Assembly (NCBI GenBank): GCA_037367405.1
Contig: JAZKJV010008264.1
Location: 682,001 to 746,000, forward strand
Length of the DNA stretch: 64,000 bases
Direction: 5' to 3'
Source: Ottelia alismoides
Lineage: Eukaryota > Streptophyta > Magnoliopsida > Alismatales > Hydrocharitaceae
The notes under the pieces were generated by a model that saw nothing but the letters and a program-made list of their open reading frames with translations, had not been told where the DNA came from and did not search any database. The translations under genes were made by a program, and so were the position numbers. Numbering within the stretch: the first letter of the stretch is position 1; the number at the start of each line of letters is the position of its first letter. Shown piece by piece: positions 1-12,700 of this stretch.

Positions 1-3000
1 CATATAAAGGTGTAAAAAACTCAAAATATAGTAAATAATATATTTTTATGATTTTTATATTTTTCTAATTTTTTGTTATTTTCCTGTAATTCTTGCTAAT
101 TTTTTATATATTTTTAAGGTTAAAAATATCCCAAATAGGGACTAATAAATAATCCGAAATTAATTTGGGTTTTAAAAATAATAGATAAGTCCCATAATTA
201 CTCAAACTAATTTTAATATATAAATAATAATATGTAGATAATTATAAAACAAAAACATATTTTCGTATTTTTGTAGAATTTTTAGAGTTTTTGTTGGATT
301 TTGGAGCTTTATGATTTTTATAATTTTCTTTTTCTTATTTTTAGGGTTTTTGTTTTCTGTACTCAATAAATACCGATATATATATATATATAATTTTTTT
401 ATAATTTTACAAAAAGTTTTTGGAATTTTTATATGTAAACATGGATTATTTAGGCTCCTTTTCATTTTTAATAAATAAAATGAAAAATGCTAATTAAAAA
501 TATGGGCATGAAAGTATATGACATGAAGCATTTAATCTTATTTTTTCATATTTTTAGAAGAACCATAGGTATTTTTAATAAATACATAAATACTATAAAA
601 GTATATGTCATAGTAGGGCCATTTTGCAAATAAAATAAATTACAAGGGCTCTGTGCAAAAATACAAAAATTTTACAATGTAATTAAAAATTTAATGAAGT
701 ATTTAACAATTCCAAAATTTCCAAGGTTACAGATGCAATTTTACCAGCACGTGGGGCAACACATGACGCATTCAAGTAGGGACCAAAATGTAAATATGTT
801 AAAGTTCAGGGACCTGCTTGCAATTTCTACAAAAGTATACAACGTTAAACTCAATTTTCGAACTAAATATTAAATACAAAAACTATTAGGGGTGTACATG
901 TAATTTTGCCACCTTATGTAGGATGACACATGAGGTGACGTAGACTGGACCTAAAAGTAATTAAAATAAATACAGGGTCCTCGATGCAAAATTTTCACTT
1001 ATTTTATAATGCCAACTTTTATTTACAGGACTAAAATGTAAATACAAAATATTGGGGCTAAGATGTGCAATTTACCCAAACAAGGCACAGGTGAATGACT
1101 GGATGATCTTCACTTGCCACGTGTCGTCCTCTCCGTGCCCGATGACGGTTCACCGATGAGCGGTGGAGATCAGATCCAAGAGAGGATCAAACAGTCGAGG
1201 AGTGGCTCCATCAGATGGTTCTGATTAAAACTGGGGGCGTCATCTTCATCGGTCGGCTCCTGGCTAGTCTGGAAGAACTGGGAAGAAGCTCACCTAGGGC
1301 GAGCTTTGATCGGTCGTAGCGAGCTCCTCCGACCTCCTCCATCGATGTCGAGTGGCTCTATACATTCCTGGACATCCCCCACGTTTGCTGATGGTCTCCA
1401 CGAGGCACCTGGATCTTCGATGTGCTCAGGCGGGGTCGAGGAAGGAAACGAGCTCCATGTGCCTGTTATTCAGCAAAAATCGACCCTACGCGGGTCTTTT
1501 GGCCTCCATACCCTACAGGAAAAACACGTGACGAAAACCACAGGTGATGGGGGTCCTATTGGGTGAAATGGGTGGTAGGTGATGTCGGGTGGAGCTCCTC
1601 CAGCGAGCGGCGGAGTGGAGAAGCTGATCTCCAGAGCGGATTCGATCTCGGTGAAATGAAGGGGTACGGGGCGTGAAGAAAGCAACGACGATTGAAAATG
1701 GAGGTGGAAGCACGTCAGAAACAAGGAGAAGCATGGTGAACAAGTTCGCCGGAGCGAAGCTCCAGCGAACTACGAATTGGGATTGTTACGCTAAATCTAA
1801 ACCCTAATCACTAAACTAAATGCGTAAATGAAATGTTGGAATTCAAACCTAACTAAAATTAGATAAAATGCGCATAGGGCCATGCTGGAGAGCTGTCGTG
1901 GGTGCACTCCTCCATCCGCGAGCCGCCGTAGTGCTCAGGGGACCTCCCCGTGTCACGGGGATGCACGCTAGGGCAAGCCCAGGGGCTTTAGGATGTAGGA
2001 AATGACCAAATTTTGAAAGGAGGATGGAGGAGGTTTATTTATACACATGTATGACACTCTTATTTGACCGGACAAAATTAAAAAATGACGATATGTACAA
2101 GGGTTCCGGGATCTCGGCGAGATTCTAGGATGATCAGAGAGTATTTTTCATGAAGGGATCTGGGACGGATGATGGATGGTTCATGCGGGAAAAAGGAAAG
2201 AAATCACAGGGAAATGACACGCCCTGTCAATTCAGAAGCAAAGGGGGGTTGACTTGGGTCAACTCGCGACCTGACGTGATTGGTCCACGTCAGGTCGCTA
2301 CAGGACAAAATAGGTTGTTTTATTCAAAAATAGTTAATTTAAAATAGTAAATGATTTTATTAGTTTTTGGGTATAATATAAAAGATGTTTATTAGTTTTA
2401 TGTAGTATTTTATTATGATATTCATTTATTTATTGGCTTTATTTATTAGTAGTTAATTTTTAATAGTGTATATATAGGTATATTCATCTATGTTTTGTGC
2501 ATTCTTATTTTTAATTTGTATATTTTATTTTATTTTATTATTTTATATATTTATAACTTATTTTTGTGAGTATAAATGTATTTTATTTATTTTTATTATG
2601 TATTTTGTATACTTAAATAAATAGATATGTGAATTATGTAGGTATATTTATAGGTATTTTACTTATGTATTATTTACATCTTTTTTAATGTATTTTAATG
2701 AGTTTTATTTTGGTTTTGTATTTTTAATACAATGTATATGATATTTATAATATTAAAAATATATAAAGAATAAAAGAATAGATTAATATTTTTCCCTTTT
2801 GTTTATTTACATGTAGAAACATATGTATTTCATCTATGTTATCACATAGTTTTGTTTTATTTTCCCTTTTCTTTTTGGTTTTATTCTAATTTTAATATGC
2901 AGATGTGTTATGAATAATATTTACAAAATTATAAAAATATGAATTTGTAAAAATAATAAATCATGAATAAATTGAATATTTTAATCGATAGAATGTACAA

Positions 3001-3607
3001 TAGGGTCCCAAAATCGAACTTTCACACAATAACTCTGAAAAATATAAAACCACGACCATTAAATAGCTTGTGAAGAGTTATATATAATTAGAGGGTTTTT
3101 GATCTGTTTCGAGTTTCTATTTGAAAGATATGGGTCTGTGAAGTTTGGTTGTTGGCTTTTTATTCTGTGTGTAAAATGCACACTGTGTCTTATTTTTATA
3201 CAAGCTCAATTTTTTATTTTTATTTAAATTATTATATACAACTTTTTGTACAAAATTTCATAATTTGATGAATAAATAATAAAAATAAAATAGTTGTCAA
3301 AATGAATAAATAATGAATAAATAAATGGTATTTTTGATCCTTATCTCCCCCTACTTTATTCCTTGTCGACCAACTCAATTCTTGACTAGGTCTCACGATT
3401 TAGGGTCATAAAATATTTTCAATGTTTTATTATTTTTCTTTTATTCTCTTTATTCTATTAATTTGGCATTAAAATTCTTATTTTTTGTACAAATAATACA
3501 ATAAATAATGAATGCTATTATGTACAAATTAATGCTATTTACATGCATTAGTTAGGATTTCTAAGGCAAAAATTATAGAATAAAGGTGATGAAATGGAGA
3601 TTCATCA
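1..3607 (-). repeat. 3' LTR of the Tat-like element, truncated by window start
   Basis: Aligns by eye with 10234-13816 over its whole length, including the same order of blocks: AT-rich part, repeated 'tacagggtcc' segment, GC-rich island (about 1100-2000), then a long AT-rich tail ending in gattcatca. The first bases correspond to about 460 bases into the LTR. Small indels and many substitutions separate the copies, so the insertion is not recent. A TATA-like TATAAATA on the minus strand lies at 2036-2043. Confidence 0.8.
2036..2043 (-). promoter_or_regulatory. TATA-like box in the 3' LTR
   Basis: TATAAATA on the minus strand, in the same LTR position as 12273-12280 in the partner LTR. It lies at the edge of the GC-rich island, a plausible core promoter for the minus-strand element. 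Transcription itself cannot be seen from sequence. Confidence 0.4.
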
Positions 3608-3620
3608 CCCCCCATACTTG
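3608..3620 (-). other. Polypurine tract of the Tat-like element
   Basis: On the minus strand this reads ggcaagtatgggggg and abuts the LTR start TGATGAATC. A G-rich purine run in this position primes plus-strand DNA synthesis in LTR retrotransposons, and it fixes the element's orientation as minus. Confidence 0.65.
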
Positions 3621-5472
3621 CCTTTGTTAGTCTCTAGCAAACACTTATGCAATAAGTAAAAAAAGAATAAAGGAGAAGAAGAAAAGAAAAAGAAAGAATA
3701 GAGAATACAAAATAAATGGAATTGATCATGATTATTAAACTTATCTGTACAAAATCAAAGTTTGGAGCTCATGTTAGACCTTGGTGTGAGAATGTGTGTG
3801 GAACCTGTTCGGAAACCAAATTTAAAACACAACAGCCCTCGAGAGTCATGGAACTCGGTTCAAATCACCTCAATAGCCAGGTCAGAACTAGTGTACATCA
3901 TACGCAAACCCTTATGACTATGAAGCTGACTTGTACAGTGTAAGTGATAGTGGATCTCCCCAACTGAAATGACAAAGGAACCGACTTCTCTAGAATGACA
4001 ACCCAATGATTCTCCAATCCACTACTCTGTCATCGAGGAGCGGGGTATTCCCTTCTAAGTTCAAGTGGCATCCAACTCAAGAGGAGGTGAAGACAATAAT
4101 GGACGGTAGCCAGTATAACTACCGATCCTGGGATGCAAGACCAGTGTAGTCAAGTTATCCAGCTGTTGGCTCACATGGTATAACTTTGATGCTCAAGCTT
4201 TCTTATTTTCTAACAGGCACTTATTTTATTTTCAATCCTGTCCACTTTTTTTGGAGTTTTTTTTGAAATGCTATTTACAACAGCATTTACATAAGGATGT
4301 TTTCCTCTTGAGCCAGAAGAATACCCCTCTTTTGAAGCTTTATTGCAACCTACACTCTCCTGTCATCCGACTTCATTGAAACTGGACCAGGTTGGGGTGC
4401 ACTTCCCTCCCTAGACGAGGACGAATGTTTCCACCCGTGTGCGTCTTAGACTGGCAAATCCAACCTCCTCACCACTCCAACTGAGTTGAGCCAAGTGAAA
4501 GGTGCAAGTGTCCAAGTTAGGTCACGACTGGCAAGAGTCATTCGTGTGTCTCGAAAAGTTCTAATTAGTCAGTTGAGGTGACTTGAATCCAGCCCTGAGT
4601 CTCAAAGAATTAAGTGTGAATAGACCTGAAGTACCTTAAACCTAGTTCCCATAAGGTTCCAGTGTAGTTAGGTGCAGTAAGGTCCAACCAAGATCCAATC
4701 TTCGACTTTATTGGACTAGTTCAACTACCAAGCTCAATCAAAAGAATATGAATGCTATGTAAATGCTATGCACAATGCAGAAAGAATGATGCAATTTTTC
4801 AAAGAATTTTGAAAATAAAAAGAATTTTTTACAAAGAATTTGCAAATAAAAAGAATTTTGGCACACAAAGTATAAATTATGTACAACTATTTACACGGGC
4901 TTGCTTATTTTATTTATTTACAAGACTTAAGAATTTATAAATTTTAAAAGTTATTTTATAGGTATATACAATTGGTAATGATTTTTTTTTGTAAAAAATT
5001 TATTTTTAATGATGCTTTTATTCCTCAAATTTATTTGAAAATAGTTTTAAAAACTCTAGTACAAAATAACTTTTGTAAATATTTACAAAAAAATTGAAAG
5101 CCATTTTGCAAAGATTTTTTAAACAATATATATACATTTTTCAAAATAATTTTGCAAATATTTTCAAAATCATTTGCAAATAGGTTTTCAAATCCTTTAT
5201 TTCACACAAGGAGAATGATTTTTTGCAATCAACATATCTTTACAATGGTTTGAAAACATTTCACAAAAAGTTTTTCAAACGGTTCACACCATTTTTCAAA
5301 TCATTTTGCAAAAATATTTTAAACCTGATTTATTATTCAGTATATACAAAAAAGAATTTGAGGAATAAAAACCTTATTAAATGGATTTTAATGGATTTTA
5401 CAATATTTTAGCCATATTTATTATTAGTAATACAAAAGTACAAGTTATGGCTAAAGTACAGAGTATATACGA

Positions 5473-6098
5473 CCCCCTATACTTAGCATGAGCTTTGTTC
5501 TCATAGATTGAAAAAGAGAAAGAGAAGACATAACTCGTACTGAGGATAGAAAAGCCTATACTATAACGACTGAAAGAATAATAAATGAAGAAATAAATGA
5601 ATAAGAAGTTGACCGTCCCCCTATACTCAGGATCAACTAATCCTAAGTATAACAGACTGTACACAACAAAGGGAGGGTCAAGGGTGGGAATAAACATATC
5701 ACAGCTCGGGCTGTCTCCCCCTATACTTAGGGTGAGATATCACTAAGTATAGAAGAGCAAATCAAAAAGAGAGGAGAGAGTGGAGGGGATCAAAGAATGA
5801 AATAATCAAGGATGCATACCCCCCTATACTTAGGACCAAGTACATCCTAAGTACAGAAAATTGACAAAATGGGGCGACACCTTTTATGTAGATAAAGAAA
5901 AATGAAGAGGAAAAGAAGAAAAGACAGATATACACAGATAGATGAACAGATCACGGAGAATGTACGCATCACTCCCCCTATACTTAGGACAAAGTACATC
6001 GTAAGTATAGGGGACGACCAGTGTGATGAAACAGAATATAGCAAGAATAATACGGTGTGTACCCCCTTATACTTAGAAGAAAGTACATCCTAAGTACA
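5473..6098. repeat. Six spaced hairpin-forming repeats, core ccccctatacttagg
   Basis: Copies begin near 5473, 5617, 5717, 5819, 5974 and 6062. In copies 2 to 6 the core is followed 10-15 bases later by its near reverse complement (cctaagtata), so each could fold into a stem of about ten base pairs. The first copy lacks the second arm. Spacing is 88-155 bases and the sequence between copies is not conserved, so these are not simple tandem repeats. Confidence 0.8.
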
Positions 6099-6580
6099 AA
6101 CAAACAGATATGGCGCAAGATATGGGGCACACAAGACGTACGAAAAAAGAAGGAATGGAATACGCAACACGTATATATAAGAAGGAAAGAATGTGAAGTA
6201 CAGGACGATGTCAGGGGGGTACGCGAATACCGTGCTCTCGTCACCGTCTCCTTGTGAGAATGAGGACATAGTCAGATAGTAGAAAGACACATGAGTATGC
6301 AATCCAGTGGGTATCAACTATCAGGGACAAAGAGATCGAAAACTAAACCAAGGACCGACAACATGATTCAGAACATCGACTCATAAGGAAGGAAAGGAGT
6401 GAGCGGAGCCGATACCGTAAGACATGGAAGGACAAAGAGCAGTACATAATCCTCCTAGTCAATCATAGTCTCTGAAAGGTTTGAACGGTAAAGAGTAGGA
6501 GACTTCCTAAAGTGCGTGGTGTCCGGTGGTCATAAAGTCAGAAAGTTGCAGGAATTCACCAAACAACACAATACATGGCT

Positions 6581-7700
6581 CAACCCTGCAAGGGTCCTCA
6601 AGGTGAGCAGAATAAGAGAATAATTAGAAAACTCGGCTCCGTGTTCCAACAGAGAGGAAATACCACCAAGGAGGAGACCGAGTACACAAATCAGAAGACT
6701 CGACTTTCTGTTCCAACATAAAGGATACACCAACAATGAAGTCGAGAATCAAGAAAATGATGTATCCTCCCGCAAATAACCCTCAGGGAGTAATACATAC
6801 TAGTCAATGAATGATCAGAATAGAAGCTCACCCCTGCGAGGGTCGTCAAGGTGAGCGGACTTGAAGGAGACAGATCCATCAGATGAATCAACATAAGCGC
6901 TCTCGGTAAACGACAAATCGTATACCTGCAGAAGAGACCGACAAATCAAGACAATGTGGCAGCATCCTGCAGACAACCCTCGGGGAACATACTGCCAACT
7001 AAGCTCGAATAATCAAAATATGATGGCTTGTCCTTGCGAGGACCGTCAAGGAGAGCAGACTCCAAGGAGTCTAGGCAGAGGGGTCCCAAGATCCAATAGA
7101 TCATATAATCAACAAAGCAGGGGGACCAGAAGATATATCAGACGACTCGATTCTGTGCTCCAACAGAAAGGAGACACAACCAGCAAGGGGAACCGAGCGT
7201 AAAGAAAATATTGCATTTTCCCACAAATAGTCCTCAGGGAGCAATGCAATCTAATCAGTGAATAGTCAGGTCAGAGCTCGTCCTTGCGAGGGTCGTCTAG
7301 GAGAGAGGACTCAAAGGAGTCAATCTGAATGGTCTCTTTAGACGACATATCATCTACCAGCAGAAGAGACTGCAGACCTATAAAGGTGTCATAGTCTCCT
7401 ACAGATAACCCTCGGAGAGTACTACGAACTAGTTAAGGAATAATCAGACATGTGAAACTCATCCTTGTGAGGACTGTCAAGGAGAGAAGACTTAAAGGGG
7501 TCAGGAAAATTGACCTCATGGCCCTACAAATTGGGAGCACAATCAACAGAGAGGCCAAACAGTAAGATTAGATGACTTGGTTCTGTGCTCCAACAGAGAG
7601 GAGACATCATCAGCAAGGGGAACCGAGCGTAGAGAATGTGTCGCATCCTCCTGAAGATAGTCCTCGAGAGTAATACGAACTAAGTCAATCAAGTTGTGGG
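6581..7700. repeat. Degenerate tandem repeat, 180-250-bp period
   Basis: The motif ccttgcgagg.cgtcaaggagag recurs at about 6581, 6831, 7031, 7281 and 7461. Between copies a second motif, tgctccaacagagaggaga followed by ccgag, recurs at about 6650, 6705, 7157 and 7587, and an accctc.ggagtaatac motif also recurs. The monomer is therefore a composite of several blocks with internal deletions. Confidence 0.75.
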
Positions 7701-9750
7701 ATTGCTGGCATCGAATCTCAGGTCCTCAAAATCAATCAATCAAACCTCAGGAGGGCATAAGATCATAGAGGGATGAATTATCATATCAATCACAATACGT
7801 CCCTCGGTTCAATTCAATTAAGATGAGATGACACAAAAGATAATTAGAAATCTTCGAGGTGCCATGGGCGGATAATAGAATCAAGAGATCGAGTACGGGT
7901 CAATCAAGAAGGTGGGAGATCATGTCGACTCCGCACACTATCGCTATGAATCACAAATCAGATTAATCAATCAATCCTCAAAATCAAGATGGTAGGAACC
8001 TCAAAATAAATAGACCAATCAAAGCTTATGAAATCATCATTGAACACTTAAAGTATGGCATATCCTCAATCCAGCGTACGATACCAAAATCATCCAATAA
8101 TCATCACACCTAGTGATCGTGCACCCTCAAAGTCCTCAATAAGCTCTGATGTACATATCAAAAGTCACATCCGCCAAGAGTAAGATATCAATCTCAGTGT
8201 CCTCAAAACATGCTCGACTTACTCTAATAATCAATGTAAGTCAAAATCCTTGATGCGGGCTATATCTATCAGCACAACAATCCCGGGTAGAAGAAGGATG
8301 ATACGAAGGATACGAGGGGGGTGTGCAATAAGAGAAAACTAAAGATCCGTCGAAGATGATTGAGCTCAAGAGACAATATCACGACTCAATGCAAATGAGG
8401 ATATATATGTATAAGAGAGATAGAAAGACTCAACGATGAAAAATGATGACTCACACGGACAGGACCACACACTCAAAGAGATGAAAATGCACATGGAATC
8501 CAAGTCACAACCAATACACAAAGCAAACCCCAATTCACCTACTCAACACAGTGAAGACCGAGATGTGGTCTATTTATTTTGTCGACTTTAGAGTTAGGTG
8601 ATCATCAAAAAGTTGCACACACCGAAGATAGGCTTGGGATTTGGGCACTAATCCTTAGCGTGAGTGTAGGAATAAAATGCTCATACAAGGAGGGGGTTAC
8701 TATCCCCAATACAAGGAGTCCATTACATTTCTATTTTAGAGTCCAATAGAGTTAGCAATCTCGATTTTATTTTGGTTATCAACTTTTTTTTTGTATTTTT
8801 CAATGCACATGCCTAAAGGGGTTTCCAATTCCATTTACATCATAAGTGGTCAAAATCAGAGAGAGAAAATCGGAAAAGTCATGCAAATCTGAAATCAATG
8901 ATGCATGCAAAGTAAGAAGACTTATAATGCATCCCAGCTCTCTCCACGCGGGATGCATAACAGAACTGAAACCTATGCTATATGCAAATGCAAGTCGATG
9001 AAATCACCCTAGAGTAGTAACTGCTATTATCGTGAAGAATAAATGTCAATTATTTAGAATCAAACCCTAAGGTCCGATCATGGAGACGTCTCAGTGCCCG
9101 CCACAACGGGTCCTGCCAGTGTTGTATGACGTCTCTCACGACACGTGGGTTTGAAGCTAAGTAGCCAACAATTATTATTTGACTAAGTCCAGAAACGCAT
9201 CTACAGGTACATGCAAATATATTAGGGGTTTTGGATCTTAATCTATCGGCAAACAATTCCTAAGATAGGGCTCATTCATACAAAACAATAAAAATAAAAT
9301 AAAAATGAAGAAAGCATCAAAATCGTCGAGGCCCCCAAGGGAACCATCTGACGGGCACTGGACCTTGGGAAGTCGGAGTGTAGAGAGTCTTGAATAATTA
9401 CATGCCATGAGTCACTCTCTCACATAAATTTACATTTTTTAAGAAAAATGCATAATATGAAACTGAAGACTGCCTCAAAAATCCCTCCAAGTCTGAATTG
9501 GCTGCTCTCTCCTGCCAGCTCAGTCAGAATGCCAGCTCCACATTGCTTGGGTGCATAGGTTCTCCTAGGAGATCCTCCATCGCGTCGTGGTCCCTCGCAA
9601 CAAATTCAAATAAAAAAGAATGTCAGATAGTTCACAATAATATCAAATAATGGATACAAATAAATAAATAAATAATGCAAGAGACAAATAAATGAATGAA
9701 TCAAGAGATAATAGACAGAAATCAAATAATCTCTTACTACGTGACATTGC

Positions 9751-9768
9751 TCCCCGGTAAAGATGCCA
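9751..9768 (-). other. Primer binding site, degraded tRNA-Asp type
   Basis: On the minus strand the LTR ends ...TTATCA, then AA, then TGGCATCTTTACCGGGGA. This resembles the plant tRNA-Asp complement TGGCGCCGTTGCCGGGGA used by Tat and other gypsy elements; the differences are C-to-T or G-to-A changes at CpG-type sites, as expected from methylation decay. Two-base spacing from the LTR is normal. Confidence 0.6.
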
Positions 9769-9770
9769 TT

Positions 9771-12700
9771 TGATAACTGGGATTTTCCATCGATCGTGCG
9801 TTCCACACAGGGAGGGAGCGCAGTCGCTGAGGTGACCGACAAAAAATCCCAATCAATCAACATAACACACAATATTAATAAATCAATGAATCTAAAAAAT
9901 GTGAAGTTAAAATTTATTATAACTCCACATGCAAATATGTATAGATATAAGCACAAGTAGAGGTCGAACACTAGGAGCAAATGATAGAAGGAGGCATGAG
10001 AAATGCACAAAAATTCTGTCTTTTATCTCTTGTTCATTTTATTGTTTCTTTGGGTTTTTAATTTTATATTTTTTAAAATTTTAATTTTGGTTTTGTAATT
10101 TCGTATTTTCTTTTTATATTTTCCATTTTTTATATTTTCTTTTTCATTTAAATATTATATAAATATAAATGTATATGTATATGTATATGTATATGAATAA
10201 GTACAATATAAGGTATATAGGGGGACAATATACATATAAATGTGTAAAAATACTCAAAATACAGTAAATAAGATATTTTCGTGATTTTTATATTTTTCTA
10301 ATTTTTTTATTTTCCTGAATTGTTTACTAATTTTTATGTATTTTTAAGGTTAAAAATATCCCAAATAAGGGATTAATAAATAATATGAAATTAATTTGAG
10401 TTTAAAAAATAATAGATAAGTCCCAAAATTACCAAAATTAGTTTTAATATATAAATAATAATATTTTGATAATTATAAATAGAAAACATATTTTTGATAT
10501 TTTTGTAGAATTTTTAGAATTTTTATTGGATTTTGGAGCTTTATGATTTTTATAAGTTTTCTCATTTTTAGGTGTTTTTGTTTTCTGGACTCAATAAATA
10601 CCAAAATAGACTATATATAATTTTTATTGTAATTTTTCAAAAAAATTTTATATTTTTTTGGAATTTTTATATGTAAATATGAATTATTTAGGCTTCTTTT
10701 CATTTTTTAATAAATAGATAAATTGCAAAAAAATCTAATTAAAAATATAAGTATGAAATATATGACATGAACCATTTAATCATATTTTTTTGTATTTTTA
10801 GGAGCACTGTAGGTATTTTTAATAAATAGATACTAAAAAATATATGTCTTAGTAGGGGCTTTTTGTAAATAAAATAAATTACAAGGGGCTCTTTACAAAA
10901 ATACCAAAAGTTTACAAGGTAATTAAAATTTTAATGAAGTATTTAACAATTACAAAATTACAAGAGTTACAGATGCAATTTTATCAACACGTGGGACAAC
11001 ACGTAACACATACAAGCATGGACCAAAATGCAAATATGTTAAAGTTCAGGGACTTGTTTGCAATTTCTACAAAAATATACAACGTTAAACTAAATTTATT
11101 GGACTAAATATTAAATACAAAAACCATTAGGGGTGTACATGCAATTTTGCCATCTCACATGGGATGACACGTGAGGTGACGTGGGCTGGACCAAAAGTAA
11201 TTAAAATAAATACAGGGTCCTTGATGCAAAATTCCACTTATTTTATACACCAACTTTTATTTACAAGAATAAAATGTAAATACAAAAATGCTGGGGCTAA
11301 GATGTGCAATTTACCCCAAACAAGGGAAGAGCAAACGACTGGATGATCTTCACTAGCCACGCGTCGTCCTCTCCGCGCTCGATGACGGTTCGCCAATGAG
11401 CGGTGGAGATCAGATCCAAGAGAGGATCCAACGATCTAGGAGTGGCTCCATCGGATAGTTTTAATCAAAACTGGGGGCATCATCTTCATCGTACGGCTCC
11501 GGGATAGTCTGGAAGAACTGGGAAGAAGCTTTCCCGGGGTGAGCTTTGATCGGTAGTAGCGGGCTCCTCCGACCTCCTCCATTGTTGCCAAGTGGCGCTA
11601 TACGTCCCTGGACGTCCCCCGTGTCTGCTGATGGTCTCCACAAGGCACCTAGAGCTCCGATGTGCTCAGGCGGGGTCAAGGAAGGAAACGAGCCCCATGT
11701 GCTTGTTCTTCAGCAAAAATCGACCCTACGCGTGTCTTTTGGCCTCCAAACCCTGCAGGAAAACATGCGAAGAAAACCACAGGTGCTGGGGGTCCTATTG
11801 GGTGAAATGGGTGGTAGGTGATGTCAGGCGGAGCTCCTCCAACGAGCGACAGAGTGGAGAAGCCGATCTCCAGATCGGATTCAATCTAGGTGAAATGAAG
11901 GGGTACGGGGCGTGGAGAAAGCGTCTGGGATCGAAAATGGAGGTGGAAGCACGCCAAAAACAGGGAGAAGCGCGATGAACACGTTCGCCAGAGCTCTGCT
12001 CCGGCGAGCTAAGAATTGGGAATGTTACGCTAAATCTAAACCCTAATCACTAAACTAAATACGTAAATGAAATGCTGGAATTAAAACCTTCTAAAATAGA
12101 TAAAATGCGTACAGAGACACACCGGAGCACCGCCGTGGGTGCACTCCTCCATCCGCGAGCTGCCGTAGAGCTCAGGGGACCTCCCTCTGTCACGAGGATG
12201 CATGCTAGGCCAAGCCCAGGGGCTTTAGGACGTAGGAAATGACCAAATTTTGAAAGGAGGACGGAGGAGGTTTATTTATAAACATGTATGGCACCCTTAT
12301 TTGACCGGTCCAAATTAAAGAATCGACGATATGTACAAGGGTTCCAGGATCTCTGCTAGATTCTAGGATGATCAGAGAGTATTTTTCATGGGGATCTGGT
12401 ACGGATGATGGATGGTTCATGCGGGAAAAAGGCAAGAAATCACAGGGAAATGACATGCCCGCGTCAATTCAGAAGCAAAGGGGGAGTTGACTTGGGTCAA
12501 CTCGCGACCTGACATGATTGGTCCACGTCAGGTCGCTACATGACAAAATAAGTTATTTTATTAAAAATAATTAATTTAAATAGTAACGATTTTATTAATT
12601 TTTTGGTATAAAATAAAAAAATGTTTATTATTTTATGTAGTATTTTATTATAATTTTTATTTATTTTTTGGCTTTATTTATTAGTAGTTAATTTTTAATA

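Larger units (their letters stand above)
3621..9750 (-). other. Non-coding interior of the Tat-like element
   Basis: About 6.1 kb with no recognisable protein domain. 3621-4750 is mixed sequence, 4750-5400 is very AT-rich with many short caaaat/ttttgcaa runs, 5473-6098 carries hairpin repeats, 6581-7700 carries longer degenerate tandem repeats, and 7700-9750 is unique-looking with no domain. Stops occur in every frame at short intervals. If the element moved, it must have used proteins from a related autonomous element. Confidence 0.65.

Noticed and set aside
202..465. An 87-codon frame in the AT-rich LTR tail
   Set aside because: Lysine/asparagine/isoleucine-rich, as expected from AT-rich sequence; the equivalent position in the other LTR copy does not keep the frame.
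5440..6100. Hairpin repeats as a CRISPR array
   Set aside because: Irregular spacing, plant context and partly palindromic units within a retrotransposon.
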